Origin: Streptomyces sp. HB132
GTDB taxonomy: Bacteria; Actinomycetota; Actinomycetes; Streptomycetales; Streptomycetaceae
NCBI RefSeq assembly: GCF_016909575.1
Contig: NZ_JAFBGA010000003.1
Coordinates: 620,001 to 684,000 of the forward strand
DNA length: 64,000 nucleotides
Direction of reading: 5' to 3'
The stretch's first letter is position 1. Each line of letters begins with the position of its first letter. Below the pieces are notes generated by a model, which did no database searches, was not told the DNA's origin, and saw only the letters and a program-made list of their open reading frames with translations. The position numbers and the translations under genes are program-made. Positions 24,913-33,938 of this stretch are shown here, one piece after another.

Positions 24913-25488
24913 TCAGACGTTGACGCCGAAGTCCTGCGCGATACCGCGCAGACCCGAGGCGTACCCCTGGCCGATGGCGCGGAACTTCCACTCCGCGCCG
25001 TTCCGGTAGAGCTCGCCGAAGACCATGGCGGTCTCCGTCGAGGCGTCCTCGCTGAGGTCGTAGCGGGCGAGCTCGCTGTTGTCCGCCTGGTTCACCACGC
25101 GGATGTACGCGTTGCGCACCTGGCCGAAGCTCTGCTGACGGCTCTCGGCCTCGTAGATCGAGACCGGGAAGACGATCTTGTCGACATCGGCCGGGACACC
25201 GGCGAGGTTGACCTTGATGACCTCGTCGTCGCCCTCGCCCTCACCGGTGGTGTTGTCACCGGTGTGCTCGACCGAGCCGTCGGGGCTCTTGAGGTTGTTG
25301 AAGAAGACGAAATTCCCGTCGCTTCCGACCTTGCCCTCGGCGTTCGTCAGCAGCGCGCTGGCGTCGAGGTCGAAGTCACCGCCGGTGGTGGTCCGGGCAT
25401 CCCAGCCCAGACCGACGATGACCGCCGTCAGGTTCGGCGCGGCCTTGGTCAGCGAGACGTTGCCGCCCTTGCTGAGGCTGACTCCCAC
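24913..25488 (-). CDS. terD: TerD-family stress protein
   Basis: A 191-residue canonical TerD starting [45 protein letters not shown] and [18 protein letters not shown] are all present. The GTG at 25488 is supported by TTTTGGAGGA upstream; longer frames lack a ribosome site. The 240-bp upstream region should hold the promoter. It is a paralogue of the 24186-24761 copy and ends at a strong hairpin. Function as for TerD: calcium-binding stress protein working with TerC-like and TerA-like partners. Confidence 0.95.
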   Translation of the reverse strand: MGVSLSKGGNVSLTKAAPNLTAVIVGLGWDARTTTGGDFDLDASALLTNAEGKVGSDGNFVFFNNLKSPDGSVEHTGDNTTGEGEGDDEVIKVNLAGVPADVDKIVFPVSIYEAESRQQSFGQVRNAYIRVVNQADNSELARYDLSEDASTETAMVFGELYRNGAEWKFRAIGQGYASGLRGIAQDFGVNV

Positions 25489-25732
25489 GAGTCCTCCAAA
25501 AGTTTTGAGAGGGCCGGCAGACACCAGCACCCCCGTCGTGCGTTGGCATCGGATCAACGATTGGATCCTAGTGACCGGTTCCCGGCGAAAACAGGCTTTT
25601 GGCCGGTCGCCGCCAGGAGATCCCCTGATACGGCGGGCCGCAAACCCCGGATCCCGCACATCCCGGACCCCGCGTCGCACGCGGGGCGGGCCCCAGGGCC
25701 CCGGAAGAACGGACGCGGCCGGCCGCCCCGGA

Positions 25733-26200
25733 TCAGATCGAGTCGAGTGCCTTGATGTAGTCGTTCAGGTCCCGCGCGTCCGGCAGGCCGTTGACGACGC
25801 TCCAGCGGACGACGCCCTGCTTGTCGATGACGAACGTGCCGCGCACCGCGCAGCCCTTCTCCTCGTCGAAGACGCCGTAGGCCCGCGAGGTCTCCCCGTG
25901 CGGCCAGAAGTCCGAGAGCAGCGGGTACTCGAGGCCCTCCTGCTCGGCGAAGACGCGAAGCGTGTGGATCGAGTCGTTGGAGACGGCGAGCAGCTGGGTG
26001 TCGGCGTTCTCGAACCTCGGCAGCTCGTCGCGGAGCGCGCACAGCTCCCCCGTGCACACGCCGGTGAAGGCGAAGGGGTAGAAGAGCAGCACCACGTTCT
26101 TGGCGCCGTCGGCACCCTGGAAGTCGGAGAGCCTCACGGTCCGTCCGTGGTTGTCCTTCAGCTCGAAATCCGGAGCCTGCGTGCCGACCTCGATCGCCAT
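25733..26200 (-). CDS. Peroxiredoxin, AhpE-type
   Basis: A 155-residue one-domain peroxiredoxin. The peroxidatic Cys49 is in [14 protein letters not shown]; an extra Cys54 follows at GELC, and another Cys in [10 protein letters not shown] may serve as a resolving residue. [20 protein letters not shown] is typical of the AhpE group of actinobacteria. It reduces hydroperoxides in the cytosol, probably using mycothiol/mycoredoxin or thioredoxin. The start ATG at 26200 was chosen because it begins the conserved [14 protein letters not shown]. It lies between the Ter cluster and DUF3052, an arrangement I recall as conserved in Streptomyces. Confidence 0.93.
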   Translation of the reverse strand: MAIEVGTQAPDFELKDNHGRTVRLSDFQGADGAKNVVLLFYPFAFTGVCTGELCALRDELPRFENADTQLLAVSNDSIHTLRVFAEQEGLEYPLLSDFWPHGETSRAYGVFDEEKGCAVRGTFVIDKQGVVRWSVVNGLPDARDLNDYIKALDSI

Positions 26201-26315
26201 GTGAAACGCGTCCCTTCGCCAACGTCGCACTTTCCCGGCCTGGGCCGTCCGGGTGAGACCCACCCTACGCAGCGTCCCCCTCGAAACGTCGGCAGGCCCG
26301 TACGGGCACGTACGA

Positions 26316-26348
26316 AGGCCCCCGACGGGGTGGTGCCGTCGGGGGCCT
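26316..26348 (-). terminator. Hairpin terminator after DUF3052
   Basis: A 13-bp perfect stem (26316-26328 with 26336-26348) and a 7-nt loop, 18 bp beyond the stop of the leftward DUF3052 gene and upstream of the peroxiredoxin promoter. Confidence 0.8.
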
Positions 26349-26366
26349 CGGGTGATGAAAGAGCTC

Positions 26367-26804
26367 TCAGCGCTTGGCCGGGGCCCCCTTGGGGGTGACC
26401 AGACGGCTGCCCGTCCAGTCCTTGCCCGCACTGATGCTCTTGGTCTGGGCGAGACCAGCTGTCTGGGCAGCCTCGTTGATGTCGCTCGGCTCGACGTATC
26501 CGTCTCGGCCGGTCTTGGGCGTCAGCAGCCAGACCGCCCCACCGTCCTCGATCAGACCAATGGCATCCACCAGCGCGTCCGTAAGGTCGCCGTCCTCGTC
26601 GCGGAACCAGAGCAGGACGACGTCAGCGACGTCGTCGTAGTCCTCGTCGACGAGTTCCTGGCCGATTGTGGCCTCAATGCCCTCACGGAGCTCCTGCTCG
26701 ACGTCGTCGTCGTAGCCGATCTCCTGGACCACCTGTCCGGGTTCGAACCCAAGCCTTGCGGCCGTGTTGGTCCGTTCCTCCGCGTGGTCCGCGGTCGCGC
26801 TCAC
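26367..26804 (-). CDS. DUF3052 family protein
   Basis: A 145-residue acidic protein. AARLGFEPGQVVQEIGYDDDV and ADVVLLWFRDEDGDLTDALVDAI are the DUF3052 hallmarks, and AVWLLTPKTGRDGYVEPSDI leads to a basic C-terminus. Widely conserved in actinobacteria, function unknown; the fold is thought to resemble small ligand- or protein-binding domains. GTG at 26804 has AGGAGG at good spacing. It is divergent from aceE. Confidence 0.9.
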   Translation of the reverse strand: MSATADHAEERTNTAARLGFEPGQVVQEIGYDDDVEQELREGIEATIGQELVDEDYDDVADVVLLWFRDEDGDLTDALVDAIGLIEDGGAVWLLTPKTGRDGYVEPSDINEAAQTAGLAQTKSISAGKDWTGSRLVTPKGAPAKR

Positions 26805-26973
26805 GGGTTGCCTCCTGATCATGTTTCGGAAAATGCTTCAGCCACGCGCGTGCGCGGGGCGTTGGCCGTAGTCCACACGGGCTCGGCGAATCGCGCAAGT
26901 ACCCGGCGTCCGAGACCGCCTAAACGGTGACGTTCCCTGCCACGTCGCCGCAACTACCGGCATGTCTCCCGCG

Positions 26974-26997
26974 GGGCCCGAAGTGGTGTCCGGGCCC
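26974..26997. repeat. Hairpin followed by T-run upstream of aceE
   Basis: GGGCCCG and CGGGCCC form a 7-bp stem with a 10-nt loop, then TTTA on the plus strand. It lies between the DUF3052 start and aceE. It could be an attenuator or terminator for a short leader transcript toward aceE, but no plus-strand gene precedes it. Confidence 0.4.
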
Positions 26998-27286
26998 TTT
27001 ACGTCCTTCCTCAGCTTATGCCGTTTCGCTCCGCCATTCGGATTCGAACGGGCTTTGGGAACGCTTGGCCGGGTTGGGCGTATGGTTGCGGTTTGGGCGG
27101 GACCGCCCTCGTACTGCTGATACTCGTTCCCGGACACGCCGCTCGGGAACCTTGTGTTACCCCACAGTAGAGATGACGTTTGCGGTCCTCGCGGTACACG
27201 ATGGAGGCGGCGTACAGCAGCCATCCCGGGGGTACGTTTCCCGCAACCAGGCCCCGAAGAGCACCACCGAACAGCGAAGGAACAGC

Positions 27287-30019
27287 GTGGCTTCCGGATC
27301 CGATCGCAACCCGATCATCATTGGCGGCCTTCCGAGCCAGGTCCCGGACTTCGATCCTGAAGAGACCCAGGAATGGCTCGACTCCCTCGACGCCGCCGTC
27401 GACGAGCGCGGCCGCGAGCGGGCCCGCTATCTGATGCTCCGGCTCATCGAGCGTGCGCGCGAGAAGCGCGTGGCCGTGCCCGAGATGCGCAGCACCGACT
27501 ACATCAACACGATCGCCACGAAGGACGAGCCCTTCTTCCCCGGCGACGAGGAGATCGAGCGCAAGGTCCTCAACGCGACGCGGTGGAACGCCGCGGTGAT
27601 GGTCTCCCGGGCCCAGCGTCCCGGGATCGGTGTCGGCGGTCACATCGCCACCTTCGCTTCCTCCGCCTCGCTGTACGACGTGGGCTTCAACCACTTCTTC
27701 CGCGGCAAGGACGACGGCCTCGGCGGCGACCAGATCTTCTTCCAGGGGCACGCGTCCCCGGGGATCTACGCCCGCGCCTTCCTCCTCGACCGGCTGAGCG
27801 AGGCCCAGCTCGACGGCTTCCGGCAGGAGAAGTCGAAGGCCGGGCACGCGCTGTCCAGCTACCCGCACCCGCGGTCGATGCCTGACTTCTGGGAGTTCCC
27901 GACCGTCTCGATGGGTCTCGGCCCGCTCGGCGCGATCTACCAGGCGCGGATGAACCGCTACATGGAGGCGCGCGGCATCGCCGACACCTCCAAGTCGCAC
28001 GTCTGGGCCTATCTGGGTGACGGCGAGATGGACGAGCCCGAGTCGCTGGGCCAGCTGTCCATCGCCGCCCGTGAGGGCCTGGACAACCTCACCTTCGTGG
28101 TCAACTGCAACCTGCAGCGCCTCGACGGCCCGGTACGCGGCAACGGCAAGATCATCCAGGAGCTGGAGTCGCAGTTCCGCGGCGCCGGCTGGAACGTCAT
28201 CAAGCTGGTCTGGGACCGCAGCTGGGACCCGCTGCTCGCGCAGGACCGCACGGGCATCCTGGTCAACAAGCTGAACACCACCCCGGACGGCCAGTTCCAG
28301 ACGTACGCGACCGAGACGGGCGCGTACATCCGCGACCACTTCTTCGGCGACGACCCGCGGCTGCGCGACATGGTCAAGGACATGTCCGACCAGCAGATCC
28401 TGCACCTGGGGCGCGGCGGCCACGACCACCGGAAGGTCTACGCGGCGTACGCGGCGGCCAAGGCGCACAAGGGGCAGCCGACCGTCATCCTGGCGCAGAC
28501 GGTCAAGGGCTGGACGCTCGGGCCGAACTTCGAGGGCCGCAACGCGACCCACCAGATGAAGAAGCTCACGGCGGACGACCTCAAGCGCTTCCGTGACCGC
28601 CTGCACATCCCGATCGCGGACAAGCAGCTGGAGGACGGCAACCCGCCGTACTACCACCCGGGCCGCGACTCGGAGGAGATCCAGTACATGCACGACCGCC
28701 GCCAGGGTCTGGGCGGCTACGTCCCGACGCGTGTGGTGCGGTCGAAGCCACTGCCCCTTCCCGACGAGAAGGCGTACGCGACCGCGAAGAAGGGCTCGGG
28801 CCAGCAGTCGATCGCCACGACGATGGCGTTCGTCCGTGTCCTGAAGGACCTCATGCGGGACAAGGAGATCGGCAAGCGTTTCGTGCTGATCGCCCCCGAT
28901 GAGTACCGCACGTTCGGCATGGACGCGTTCTTCCCGAGTGCGAAGATCTACAACCCGCTGGGTCAGCAGTACGAGTCGGTCGACCGCGAGCTGCTGCTCG
29001 CGTACAAGGAGTCGCCGACCGGCCAGATGCTGCACGACGGCATCTCGGAGGCGGGCTGCACCGCCTCGCTGATCGCGGCGGGTTCGGCGTACGCCACGCA
29101 CGGTGAGCCGCTCATCCCGGTGTACGTCTTCTACTCGATGTTCGGTTTCCAGCGGACCGGCGACCAGTTCTGGCAGATGGCCGACCAGCTCTCGCGCGGC
29201 TTCGTGCTGGGCGCGACGGCCGGCCGTACGACACTGACCGGTGAGGGTCTCCAGCACGCGGACGGCCACTCGCAGCTGCTCGCCTCGACGAACCCGGCCT
29301 GTGTCTCCTACGACCCGGCGTTCGGGTACGAGATCGCGCACATCATGAAGGACGGTCTGCGCCGGATGTACGGCGAGGCATCCGAGGACGTCTTCTACTA
29401 CCTCACCGTCTACAACGAGCCGATCCAGCACCCTGCCGAGCCCGCCGACGTGGACGTCGAGGGCATCCTCAAGGGCGTGCACCGCTACCGCAGCGGCGAG
29501 AAGGGCCACATCCCGGCCCAGATCCTGGCGTCCGGTGTCGCGGTCCCGTGGGCGGTCGAGGCCCAGCAGATCCTCGCCGACGAGTGGAACGTGAAGGCGG
29601 ACGTGTGGTCGGCGACCTCCTGGAACGAGCTGCGCCGTGACGCCGTGGAGGTGGAGCACCACAACCTGCTCCACCCCGAGGAGGAGCAGCGCGTCCCGTA
29701 CGTGACGGAGAAGCTCTCCGGCTCCGAGGGCCCGTTCGTGGCGGTGTCGGACTGGATGCGTTCCGTGCCCGACCAGATCGCGCGCTGGGTGCCCGGCGCG
29801 TACCAGTCGCTGGGTGCGGACGGCTTCGGTTTCGCGGACACCCGGGGTGCGGCCCGCCGCTTCTTCCACATCGACGCGCAGTCGATCGTGCTCGCGGTGC
29901 TGACCGAGCTGGCGAAGGAAGGCAAAATCGACCGCTCGGCGCTGAAGACGGCGCTCGACCGCTACGAGCTGCTGGACGTGGCCGCCGCGGGCCCCGGCCC
30001 GGCCGGCGGTGACGCGTAA
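27287..30019 (+). CDS. aceE: Pyruvate dehydrogenase E1 component (homodimeric AceE)
   Basis: A 910-residue thiamine-diphosphate enzyme that decarboxylates pyruvate and transfers the acetyl group to the lipoyl domain of E2. The ThDP-binding segment [20 protein letters not shown] is near residue 244, ending in the usual [15 protein letters not shown]. The N-terminal region ([39 protein letters not shown]) and [16 protein letters not shown] are typical. It is full length. The GTG at 27287 with GAAGGA upstream starts the conserved [18 protein letters not shown]; longer frames have no homology. E2 and E3 are not nearby, as usual for actinobacteria. A terminator follows. Confidence 0.97.
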   Translation: MASGSDRNPIIIGGLPSQVPDFDPEETQEWLDSLDAAVDERGRERARYLMLRLIERAREKRVAVPEMRSTDYINTIATKDEPFFPGDEEIERKVLNATRWNAAVMVSRAQRPGIGVGGHIATFASSASLYDVGFNHFFRGKDDGLGGDQIFFQGHASPGIYARAFLLDRLSEAQLDGFRQEKSKAGHALSSYPHPRSMPDFWEFPTVSMGLGPLGAIYQARMNRYMEARGIADTSKSHVWAYLGDGEMDEPESLGQLSIAAREGLDNLTFVVNCNLQRLDGPVRGNGKIIQELESQFRGAGWNVIKLVWDRSWDPLLAQDRTGILVNKLNTTPDGQFQTYATETGAYIRDHFFGDDPRLRDMVKDMSDQQILHLGRGGHDHRKVYAAYAAAKAHKGQPTVILAQTVKGWTLGPNFEGRNATHQMKKLTADDLKRFRDRLHIPIADKQLEDGNPPYYHPGRDSEEIQYMHDRRQGLGGYVPTRVVRSKPLPLPDEKAYATAKKGSGQQSIATTMAFVRVLKDLMRDKEIGKRFVLIAPDEYRTFGMDAFFPSAKIYNPLGQQYESVDRELLLAYKESPTGQMLHDGISEAGCTASLIAAGSAYATHGEPLIPVYVFYSMFGFQRTGDQFWQMADQLSRGFVLGATAGRTTLTGEGLQHADGHSQLLASTNPACVSYDPAFGYEIAHIMKDGLRRMYGEASEDVFYYLTVYNEPIQHPAEPADVDVEGILKGVHRYRSGEKGHIPAQILASGVAVPWAVEAQQILADEWNVKADVWSATSWNELRRDAVEVEHHNLLHPEEEQRVPYVTEKLSGSEGPFVAVSDWMRSVPDQIARWVPGAYQSLGADGFGFADTRGAARRFFHIDAQSIVLAVLTELAKEGKIDRSALKTALDRYELLDVAAAGPGPAGGDA

Positions 30020-30038
30020 GGAACACGCAGTTCCGGAA

Positions 30039-30072
30039 GAAGGGCGGCGGGCCCGAGGGTCCGCCGCCCTTC
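30039..30072 (+). terminator. Hairpin terminator after aceE
   Basis: A perfect 12-bp stem (30039-30050 with 30061-30072) and a 10-nt loop, 20 bp after the aceE stop. It may also serve the convergent I36 gene. Confidence 0.85.
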
Positions 30073-30099
30073 GGCGTCCCCGGCCTCCTCGGCCGGCCC

Positions 30100-30531
30100 T
30101 CAGTTCTCCCAGATCTTGAAGGCCCTGACCGTGTACGGCGACCGGGGCACCCAGGTGCCGCCGCCCGGGTACGTCTCGAACTCGCCGGTCTCCGCGCACT
30201 CGGCGGACTGGAAGGTCGTGACCGGGCGCCCGGTGCGGTTGACGAGCGCCTGGGCGCTGCGGCCGGCCGGGAGCGGGACGCAGCTCTCGATGTCGACGGT
30301 GGACAGTTCGTGGGCCTGCCTGGCCCCCGAGAAGTCGGGCTTCGCCCACAGGCAGAGCTGCCCGGCGCCGCACGGCGCGAGACCGGCGGGTGCGGCCTGC
30401 GGGGCGCTGCGGGAGCTTTCCGGTGCGGCGGCCCCGTGGTGGGCGGCCGGTGCGGCGGCGCCCGAGGACAGGGCGGTGGCCGGTACGAGTGCGGTGGCCG
30501 CCAGGGTGGCGGCGAGGACGGTCTTGCGCAT
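30100..30531 (-). CDS. Secreted peptidase inhibitor family I36-like protein
   Basis: A 143-residue secreted protein with a signal peptide (about 1-27). The mature part has GQLCLWAKPDFSGARQAHEL and four cysteines (PCGAGQLC, ESC, AEC), consistent with two disulfides, and matches the I36/beta-gamma-crystallin-like family that includes the Streptomyces metalloprotease inhibitor SMPI. It could inhibit extracellular proteases. It is convergent with aceE, and both can use the same hairpin. Length and Cys pattern fit the family; specificity is unknown. Confidence 0.8.
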   Translation of the reverse strand: MRKTVLAATLAATALVPATALSSGAAAPAAHHGAAAPESSRSAPQAAPAGLAPCGAGQLCLWAKPDFSGARQAHELSTVDIESCVPLPAGRSAQALVNRTGRPVTTFQSAECAETGEFETYPGGGTWVPRSPYTVRAFKIWEN

Positions 30532-31566
30532 GGTGGATCAACCCCCGTGGTCGGGCGAGCCGGTCGGCTCGCCATGTCCGCACTCTGACCTGCGCAAGCG
30601 CGGACCGGGAAGGGGCCGGGCAGCGGACCACCCTGATAGGCGACAGCCCCACCGGGACGTCCGGCGGGGCTCTGTGAACCGCTGTGTTGACGCCGGACGC
30701 TCGGGGCCGCCCGAGGGAGGCCGGGCGTCGCCGGCGGGCTCGCCTCGGGCCTGCGCCCGCCCCCGCCCGGGTGTTGGCCCCGCGCACGGTGGGCGTGCGG
30801 ACCGGGCGTCGACCGCCGTGCCGGCGCCGGGGGCCGGGGAGACCGGGCTCGTGCCCGACACGAACGTGTCATGGGTGACACCCGTGATGGTCGCTTCGAT
30901 CCTGGCGGGGTGTTCCCGTTCCCTCACGGGGATGCGTCAACGCCCCACCGGGGGTGCCCCTTTCGAGGCAACGCGACGGGCCTCCACGAGCACCTGAGCC
31001 GCCCCCGCACTGTGGAACAAAAGGAACATAACGCCACAAGTCCGAACGAGAGCCTATCGGATGACCGAATCACCCCCTCGTCGCACGCCCCCGCATGCGG
31101 CGGCAAGCATCGATCCGGAGCGCCGAACCCCTCCACCGATCGCGGAGCGTGAAGGGGCTCGCCGAGGCGAGTCCGCACCCCCGGGCGACCGTCGCCGCAC
31201 CCTCCGGGGCGGCACGGCCAACCGCGGGGCCGACGCGAGGGCCCGGGAGCGGACGCGCTGCGGGAGTCGGCCGAACTCCACCTGGACCGGCCCGGACCTG
31301 CACTCCGGGGGAGTCGAGGCATCACGGCGGGCGCGCCTTTACGCGAACCGGACGACTGTGCCGCACCCCTCACCGGCTCCGCATGGCCGAACTCACAATG
31401 ACCCGGCCTCCCGGGCCATTTCGAGTGGCCGACGCGCCTCCGGCGCACCGCAGTGTGAATCCGGCGCACACGGAGAGTAGGAGACGGGCGGTCAATTCCC
31501 CGCGGTCGAGTGATCCGCGTCACCCCTGCGGCGGCGTCGCGCGCACGTCTCCTAGGGTGGGGCGCA
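30532..31566. other. Gene-poor region between I36 inhibitor and DUF1023 hydrolase
   Basis: About 1 kb without a defensible gene. Features seen are an imperfect hairpin at 30645-30671 (AGCCCCACCGG with CCGGCGGGGCT, one mismatch), and a lower-GC stretch around 30990-31060 that could hold promoters. Reading frames on both strands code only Arg/Pro/Gly-rich sequence without domains. It contains the promoters of both divergent flanking genes; a small RNA cannot be excluded. Confidence 0.45.
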
Positions 31567-31567
31567 G
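31553..31567 (+). promoter_or_regulatory. Leaderless -10 element of first DUF1023 gene
   Basis: TAGGGT (31553-31558) ends 8 nt before the GTG start codon at 31567. No purine-rich ribosome site separates them at normal distance, which suggests a leaderless transcript. Confidence 0.45.
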
Positions 31568-32778
31568 TGACTTCCTTCGACTCCTCCCCCACGCTCACCG
31601 CATGGCGCGCTCTGCTCGCCATCGCGGTCGTGTTCGTGATGCTGGCGACCACCGGCTGGACCGCCGTGCGTCATCAGCACTCAGCCGCGCCGCGCGAGAC
31701 CGCGCTCGCTTCCTGGGCGAAGGATCGGATAGCTGGTCACGCCCTTCCGGATGTCAGCGCGCCGGCGAACCGGCTCGCCCACTTCTTCTCGACGCTCACG
31801 GCGGGCCAGCAGGTCGCTCTGACCGACAAGTACCCGCTGGTGGTGGGGAATCTGAACGGCGCGCCGGTCACCCTGCGCTACCGGGCGAACCGTCATGCCC
31901 TGGAGCAGGCCGAATCGGCCGAGGAACAGCGGGCTCAGGACCTGAAGCTGTCGCCGGACGGACGCCGTCAGGCCCTGCTCCGGCTGGACCGCTTCCGTTC
32001 CCTGCTCGCCGGTGACCGGCAGATCCTCACCTTCGATCCTTCGGGGCGCGGCCGGGCCGCCGAGGTGTTCGGCGACCTCGACCGGGCCGAGCGGGTCTCC
32101 GTCGTCGTGCCCGGCGTCGACACGAGTCTTCTGACGCTGGAGCGCACGGGCACCAAGAAGAACGCCGCACCCGTGGGCATGGCGCAGTCGCTGTACGGCG
32201 CGGAGCGCTCCGCCCGTCCCGCTTCGCGTACGGCGGTCATCGCGTGGGCCGACTACACGGCGCCCGCCGGCATCGGCATGGACGCCGTGCTGGGCGGGCT
32301 CGCGACGGAAGGCGCCCTGCGGCTGAACGCCCTCGTCGAGGCGCTGCCCGGTAACTCGGACGTCTCGCTGTTCTGCCACAGCTACGGCTCCGTGCTGTGT
32401 GGTGTGGCGGCGCACCAGCTGCCGTCAAGGGTGTCCGACATCGCGGTCGCGGGCAGTCCCGGGATGCGGGCGGACAGCGCCGAAGGGCTGAAGACCCGGG
32501 CCAGGGTGTGGGCGATGCGGGACGGCGACGACTGGATCGAGGACGTGCCGAACATGGAGGTCGGCGGGCTCGGGCACGGCGCCGACCCGGTGGACCCGTC
32601 CTTCGGCGCGCGGATCGTGTCGGCGAGCGGTGCGACAGGGCACAGCGGCTATTTCGAGCCGGGCACGGAGAGCCTCAGCAACTTCGCCGCGATCGGCGTG
32701 GGTGCCTATGACTCGGTCAGCTGCGCGAGCGCCGACGATGCGTGCCACCGGGAGATGTCCGGCGAGTCGGAGGCCTGA
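31567..32778 (+). CDS. DUF1023 alpha/beta hydrolase, membrane-anchored
   Basis: A 403-residue protein with an N-terminal hydrophobic segment (about 14-34), so secreted or anchored outside. The DUF1023 core follows: LVVGNLNGAPVTLRYRAN, ILTFDPSGRGRAAEVFGDL, VVVPGVDT, and the nucleophile elbow FCHSYGSVLCG (Ser in HSYGS). GLGHGADPVDPSFG provides the late His/Asp. The GTG at 31567 was chosen for the membrane segment. It is a close paralogue of 36121-37164. DUF1023 proteins are putative esterases or lipases; the substrate is unknown. Confidence 0.88.
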   Translation: MTSFDSSPTLTAWRALLAIAVVFVMLATTGWTAVRHQHSAAPRETALASWAKDRIAGHALPDVSAPANRLAHFFSTLTAGQQVALTDKYPLVVGNLNGAPVTLRYRANRHALEQAESAEEQRAQDLKLSPDGRRQALLRLDRFRSLLAGDRQILTFDPSGRGRAAEVFGDLDRAERVSVVVPGVDTSLLTLERTGTKKNAAPVGMAQSLYGAERSARPASRTAVIAWADYTAPAGIGMDAVLGGLATEGALRLNALVEALPGNSDVSLFCHSYGSVLCGVAAHQLPSRVSDIAVAGSPGMRADSAEGLKTRARVWAMRDGDDWIEDVPNMEVGGLGHGADPVDPSFGARIVSASGATGHSGYFEPGTESLSNFAAIGVGAYDSVSCASADDACHREMSGESEA

Positions 32779-32809
32779 CGCGCGTAGAAATCCGTCTGAC
32801 GCGCGTAGA
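32775..32809 (+). repeat. Two 14-bp direct repeats, 21 bp apart
   Basis: CTGACGCGCGTAGA occurs at 32775-32788 and again at 32796-32809, a 21-bp period (two helical turns). The first copy overlaps the stop of the DUF1023 gene. They lie 60-110 bp upstream of the DUF4429 start and could be a tandem activator site. Confidence 0.6.
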
Positions 32810-32872
32810 GAGCGGCGAACGGCCTGCCCGATTTCGCCGGTACCGAAGGGGGACGTCCGGGCCTGTGCCACA

Positions 32873-32886
32873 TACGATGAGGCACA
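32873..32886 (+). promoter_or_regulatory. Leaderless -10 element of DUF4429 gene
   Basis: TACGAT (32873-32878) ends 7 nt before the ATG at 32886. GAGG in the gap is too close to act as a normal ribosome site if transcription starts near the ATG. Confidence 0.4.
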
Positions 32887-33800
32887 TGGGTGATGTGCTG
32901 GCCGGAATTCATGCCACCTGGGAGTTCGACACCGACTCCGTGCTCATCCGCTTCGAACGGGGAATCCGCACACCGAGGCTCTTCCAGAGCCTGCGCGAAC
33001 GCCGCATACCGTACGCGGCGTTGTCTTCGGTGACGCTGGCCCCGGGCAAGCGGGGCACGGTGGTCCTGCACGCGGTGCCGAGACCCGGTGCCGATCCGCT
33101 GCTGGAGGCCGCGGCCGGGCAGCTCAAGGAGAGCAGCGACCCCTACCGTCTGGTGCTGCCCGCCGAACGCGAGACGCTCGCCGAGTACTACGCCGATGAG
33201 CTGCGCGCCGTGCTCGGCCCCGAGGCGTCCCGTCCGGCCGAAGGCTTCCTGGTGACGGCCCCCGAGGCGCCGATGCACTTCAAGGCGTACGACGGCCGGG
33301 CCGGCTTCGACGGGTCCCTGGTCTCGTTCCGGTGGTTCTGGACGGGTGCGTCGAGCGCCAAGTGGAAGGCGGGCGACCAGACGTTCCCCGTGGCGGACCT
33401 GGGTGGAGTCGAGTGGCGTTCGCCCGAGGCGTTCGAGGGGTATCTCCGGCTGGTGCCGCGAGGCACCGACGCGGGCGGCCCGGAACCGGATCCTGCCCCG
33501 GGCGCGGCGCAGCCGTCCGTGGGCCGGGCCCAGCCGGACCAGGACCCCGCCGCCGTCGTCTTCGGCCTGGGCTACGGACCGGTGCACGAGTCGCTCCCCT
33601 TCGCCGCGGCGGTCCTGGAGTCCGTACGACGGACGCAGTCGGTGCCCGTCGCCACGGCGCCCGTCCCGGTGGGCGGCGCGAGGCGTGACCCGGCGGACAT
33701 CGCCGAGCGGATGCACCACCTGGGGGGCCTGCACCAGGCGGGGCTGGTCACGGACGCGGAGTACAGCGCGAAGAAGGCGGAGCTGCTGGCCGAGCTGTAG
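32886..33800 (+). CDS. DUF4429 protein with C-terminal SHOCT domain
   Basis: A 304-residue cytoplasmic protein. Two DUF4429 copies (PH-like) occur: IHATWEFDTDSVLIRFERG in the first and AYDGRAGFDGSLVSFRWFW in the second. A Pro/Ala linker leads to a SHOCT motif (HHLGGLHQAGLVTDAEYSAKKAELLAEL) at the very end. SHOCT domains mediate oligomerisation. DUF4429 proteins probably bind lipids or proteins. The start at 32886 begins at MGDVLAGIHATWEFD. A GC hairpin follows at 33846-33874. Confidence 0.88.
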   Translation: MGDVLAGIHATWEFDTDSVLIRFERGIRTPRLFQSLRERRIPYAALSSVTLAPGKRGTVVLHAVPRPGADPLLEAAAGQLKESSDPYRLVLPAERETLAEYYADELRAVLGPEASRPAEGFLVTAPEAPMHFKAYDGRAGFDGSLVSFRWFWTGASSAKWKAGDQTFPVADLGGVEWRSPEAFEGYLRLVPRGTDAGGPEPDPAPGAAQPSVGRAQPDQDPAAVVFGLGYGPVHESLPFAAAVLESVRRTQSVPVATAPVPVGGARRDPADIAERMHHLGGLHQAGLVTDAEYSAKKAELLAEL

Positions 33801-33845
33801 GCGGGCCCCGGGCCGTGTGCCGTCCGCGTCACGGCGCGCGTCCGC

Positions 33846-33874
33846 CCCGGCCCCTACTCGGGTACGGGGCCGGG
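33846..33874. terminator. GC hairpin after DUF4429 gene
   Basis: CCCGGCCCC (33846-33854) and GGGGCCGGG (33866-33874) form a 9-bp stem. The loop contains TACTCGGGTAC, part of a motif shared with the region upstream of the second DUF1023 gene. It may be a terminator or an operator. Confidence 0.5.
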
Positions 33875-33922
33875 ACCGGCGATCGGGCCCCGGGTATGAC
33901 GCCGCGCGGCGCACTCCGTGCC

Positions 33923-33938
33923 TAGTCTGACCCGACCA
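33923..33938 (+). promoter_or_regulatory. -10 element of sensor kinase gene
   Basis: TAGTCT (33923-33928) ends 9 nt before the ATG at 33938. A leaderless or very short leader transcript is likely. Confidence 0.45.

Noticed and set aside
27011..30787. Very long open frame (over 1,200 codons) on the minus strand opposite aceE
   Set aside because: Its translation is Arg/Val/Asp-rich low-complexity sequence without domains. It mirrors the high-GC codon bias of aceE and crosses the true I36 gene.
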